Origin: Lachnospiraceae bacterium | Lineage (GTDB): Bacteria > Bacillota > Clostridia > Lachnospirales > Lachnospiraceae | Direction of reading: 5' to 3' | Assembly: GCA_024698345.1 (NCBI GenBank) | Contig: JAILRH010000203.1 | Location: 28,968 to 92,967 of the forward strand | Length of the DNA stretch: 64,000 nucleotides | In this document: in pieces, positions 61,950 to 64,000 of the stretch | Numbering within the stretch: the stretch's first letter is position 1 | How the letters are laid out: the number at the start of each line of letters is the position of its first letter | Made by a program: the position numbers and the translations under genes | The notes under the pieces: model-generated | Told to the model about the DNA's origin: nothing | The model's database searches: none | Seen by the model: only the letters and a program-made list of their open reading frames with translations

Positions 61950-62056
61950 CTGCTTTATTATGTATTGCTTTGTTTGTATTGCTTTGTTTGCTGTTTTTGC
62001 ACTGCTTTGTTTGCATTGCTTTGTTTGTACTGCTTTGTTTGCTGTTTTTGCACTGT
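61950..62056. repeat. Short tandem repeats between pth and mfd
   Basis: Plus strand tgctttgtttg(t/c)a(t/c)tgctttgtttgctgtttttgcac units repeated. Confidence 0.8.
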
Positions 62057-62064
62057 TCATTTTA

Positions 62065-62622
62065 TCAATTGAATTTGTTCATAGCCGCGTTAACATCTTC
62101 AATAATCATAACCTCTGTTGCCAAAGCTGCTTTCACAACGGCATCATCTACTATTTTTCTTTCTTTCGAACCAAATTTACCAAGAACATGTTTCACCATA
62201 TCACCATGCTGGTCACTTCCAACTCCAACTTTAATTCTCTTGAAAGTCTGTGTACCTGTATGAGCAATAATACTCTTTATTCCATTGTGTCCGCCTGCAG
62301 ATCCCTTGGCTCTAATTCGAATACTTCCTACTTCCAAACTGATATCATCATAAATTACAATAATATCTTCCTCCGGGTTAAGTTTATAAAAATCACATAC
62401 AGCTCTTACCGACTCGCCACTTAAGTTCATGTAAGTCTGCGGCTTAACTAAAATAACTTTCTCACTGCCAATCATTCCCTGACCTACTAATGCTTTGTGC
62501 CTCTTCGTAGTAACACTCACTCCCATCTGGCCTGCCAGTTCATCTATCACATCAAATCCAATATTGTGTCTTGTCTTATCATATTGTTTTTCAGGGTTTC
62601 CCAAGCCAAAAATTGCGTACAT
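62065..62622 (-). CDS. pth: Peptidyl-tRNA hydrolase
   Basis: AIFGLGNPEKQYDKTRHNIGFDVID, KPQTYMNLSGESV, AGGHNGIKSI. Confidence 0.97.
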   Translation of the reverse strand: MYAIFGLGNPEKQYDKTRHNIGFDVIDELAGQMGVSVTTKRHKALVGQGMIGSEKVILVKPQTYMNLSGESVRAVCDFYKLNPEEDIIVIYDDISLEVGSIRIRAKGSAGGHNGIKSIIAHTGTQTFKRIKVGVGSDQHGDMVKHVLGKFGSKERKIVDDAVVKAALATEVMIIEDVNAAMNKFN

Positions 62623-62734
62623 AAATTCCTCCTATTAAAGCAGTGCAATAGAACTAATAATACCCACTAATTATTACACTGTTTTTCTCTTTCACTTTAT
62701 TATTCTTATGCGCATGTTAATCACACCATTTTGT

Positions 62735-62831
62735 GCATAATTTAATTACATATTCTACGCATAATTTAATTACGCATTCTACGCATAATTTAATTACATA
62801 TTCTACGCATAATTTAATTACACATCTTTAC
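62735..62831. repeat. Four tandem copies of a 24-bp unit
   Basis: gcataatttaattac(at/gc)attctac at 62735, 62759, 62783 and a diverged copy at 62807. Confidence 0.92.
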
Positions 62832-62992
62832 ACATCTATTAATTCTACTATCCTTCCGTCTTTTTATCAACTTCATTTCCTAACCCAATTATACTCCCAA
62901 TTATACTCTTGTAACTATTCAGCTATTCAGCCTTTCAGCAATGCCAGTTCGAATATGCAGATAAATCTGCTAGTTCTCTTAGTTTACATACA

Positions 62993-63420
62993 TTTTGGAA
63001 TTTTCTTCTCATGGGATGCCGCACCTTACTTTTCCCTCAGAAACTCCTGACATCCCTTTTGGAATTTTCTCCACATGGGATGCCGCACCTTACTTTTCCC
63101 TCAGAAACTCCTGACATCACTTTTGGATTTTTCTCCACATGGGATGCCGCACCTTTCCTTTTCCCCGAAAATTTTCTACATCCCTTTTGGAATTTTCTTC
63201 TTATGGGATGCCGCACCTTTCCTTTTCCCCGAAAATTCTCTACATCCCTTTTGGATTTTTCTTCTTATGGGATGCCGCACCTTTCCTTTTCCCCGGAAAT
63301 TCTCTACATCCCTTTTGGAATTTTCTTCTTATGGGATGCCGCGCCTTTCTTTTTCCCCGGAAATTCTCTACATCCCTTTTGGATTTTTCTTCTTATGGGA
63401 TGCCGCACCTTTCTTTTTTT
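62993..63420. repeat. Seven tandem copies of an exact 64-bp-period unit (last partial)
   Basis: TTTTGG starts at 62993, 63057, 63121, 63185, 63249, 63313, 63377; each unit has (T)GGGATGCCGC(A/G)CC...CATCCC. Confidence 0.97.
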
Positions 63421-63427
63421 ACACAGA

Positions 63428-63720
63428 AACGCCTCTGCAAGTACCTCTACAACACCTCTGCAAGCACATTCTGCAACGCCTCTGCAAGTACCTCTACAAC
63501 ACCTCTGCAAGCACATTCTGCAAAACCTCTGCAAGTATCTCTGCAACACCTCTGCAAGTACCTCTACAACGCCTCCGCAAGTACCTCTGCAACACCTCCG
63601 CAAGTACCTCTGCAACACCTCTGCAAGCACATTCTGCAACATCTCTGCAAGTACCTCTACAGCACCTCTGCAAGTATCTCCACAACACCTCTGCAACACT
63701 TCTGCAACACCTCATCTGCA
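63428..63720. repeat. About 12 tandem copies of a 23-24-bp unit
   Basis: cctctgcaagtacctctacaaca / cctctgcaagcacattctgcaacg variants. Confidence 0.93.
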
Positions 63721-63735
63721 CCACAATAACAATCA

Positions 63736-64000
63736 CCGAAACCGCTACGCTTGTTTTGGTATTGTATCACGGTCGCCAAATGCATGAGAACAAGTTTTCC
63801 GCATTTTTCCCGCCGTGTAGATCGAGTAGGCTGATTCCTACTCGATACCCACTCTGTGCAATCACTTCGAATCCACTTCGCTACTTCTCAGTGATTACAC
63901 GGTCGCCAAGTGAAAATCTCTGTGCAAGCCATGAGATAACTTACTTAGTAAGTTATCGACTGCGACAGCGATTATTTATAATCGCGATAGCACAGATTTT
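63736..64000. repeat. Palindrome-rich element carrying interspersed-repeat modules
   Basis: ATCGAGTAGG-CTGATT-CCTACTCGAT, GATAACTTAC-TTA-GTAAGTTATC and GCGATTA-TTTA-TAATCGC hairpins; shares 21 bp with 2198-2218 and about 40 bp with 32761-32805. Confidence 0.8.

Noticed and set aside
62700-63720. Possible CRISPR array
   Set aside because: Repeats are directly adjacent or have no unique spacers, unit lengths differ between arrays, and no cas genes are present in the window
63304-63736. Minus-strand Cys/Leu-rich ORFs (131 aa and 80 aa)
   Set aside because: Low-complexity translation of the 23-24-bp array; no independent coding support
63011-63787. 258-aa and overlapping 196-aa plus-strand ORFs
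   Set aside because: They are translations of the 64-bp and 23-24-bp tandem arrays in shifting frames, with no RBS or recognisable domain; more likely non-coding repeats

Overview
This 64 kb window is AT-rich Firmicutes DNA. Gene content and synteny (divIC/spoIIE/tilS/hpt/ftsH block, DUF4358-like lipoprotein, fused BY-kinases, many ETTAEETTA linkers) suggest Clostridia, probably a Lachnospiraceae-like genome; this is inference and no database search was run. Most genes are on the minus strand. Main blocks: (1) symporter fragment, rpiB, DegV, tRNA-Leu/tRNA-Tyr; (2) a 1434-aa secreted CBM2-like/TSP3/VWA/lipase protein, divergent from a class B sortase, LCP protein and SPKTG-tailed substrate cassette; (3) GH13, ftsH, hpt, tilS, a truncated spoIIE, divIC, yabQ, a damaged yabP, rqcP-like, hup, spoVT; (4) a complete promoter, c-di-GMP-I-type riboswitch and terminator upstream of a 29-aa sORF and a small HTH protein; (5) an MBOAT/DHHW/DUF4358/SGNH polysaccharide O-acylation operon; (6) a membrane-anchored JAB/MPN-like protein whose catalytic motif looks inactivated; (7) argF, pyrI, pyrB, hppA; (8) a ~22 kb exopolysaccharide cluster (34-56 kb) with two tandem Wzc-like kinases, one with a long Gly-Tyr tail; (9) dacF-like, PrsA/SurA-like, mfd, pth; (10) a repeat island at 62.7-64 kb. 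The most interesting items are the riboswitch/sORF unit, the JAMM pseudoenzyme, the self-contained SrtB/SPKTG cassette, decaying sporulation genes, the in-frame repeat bridge between mfd and the PrsA-like gene, recurring tandem repeats just after stop codons, and a modular interspersed repeat family.
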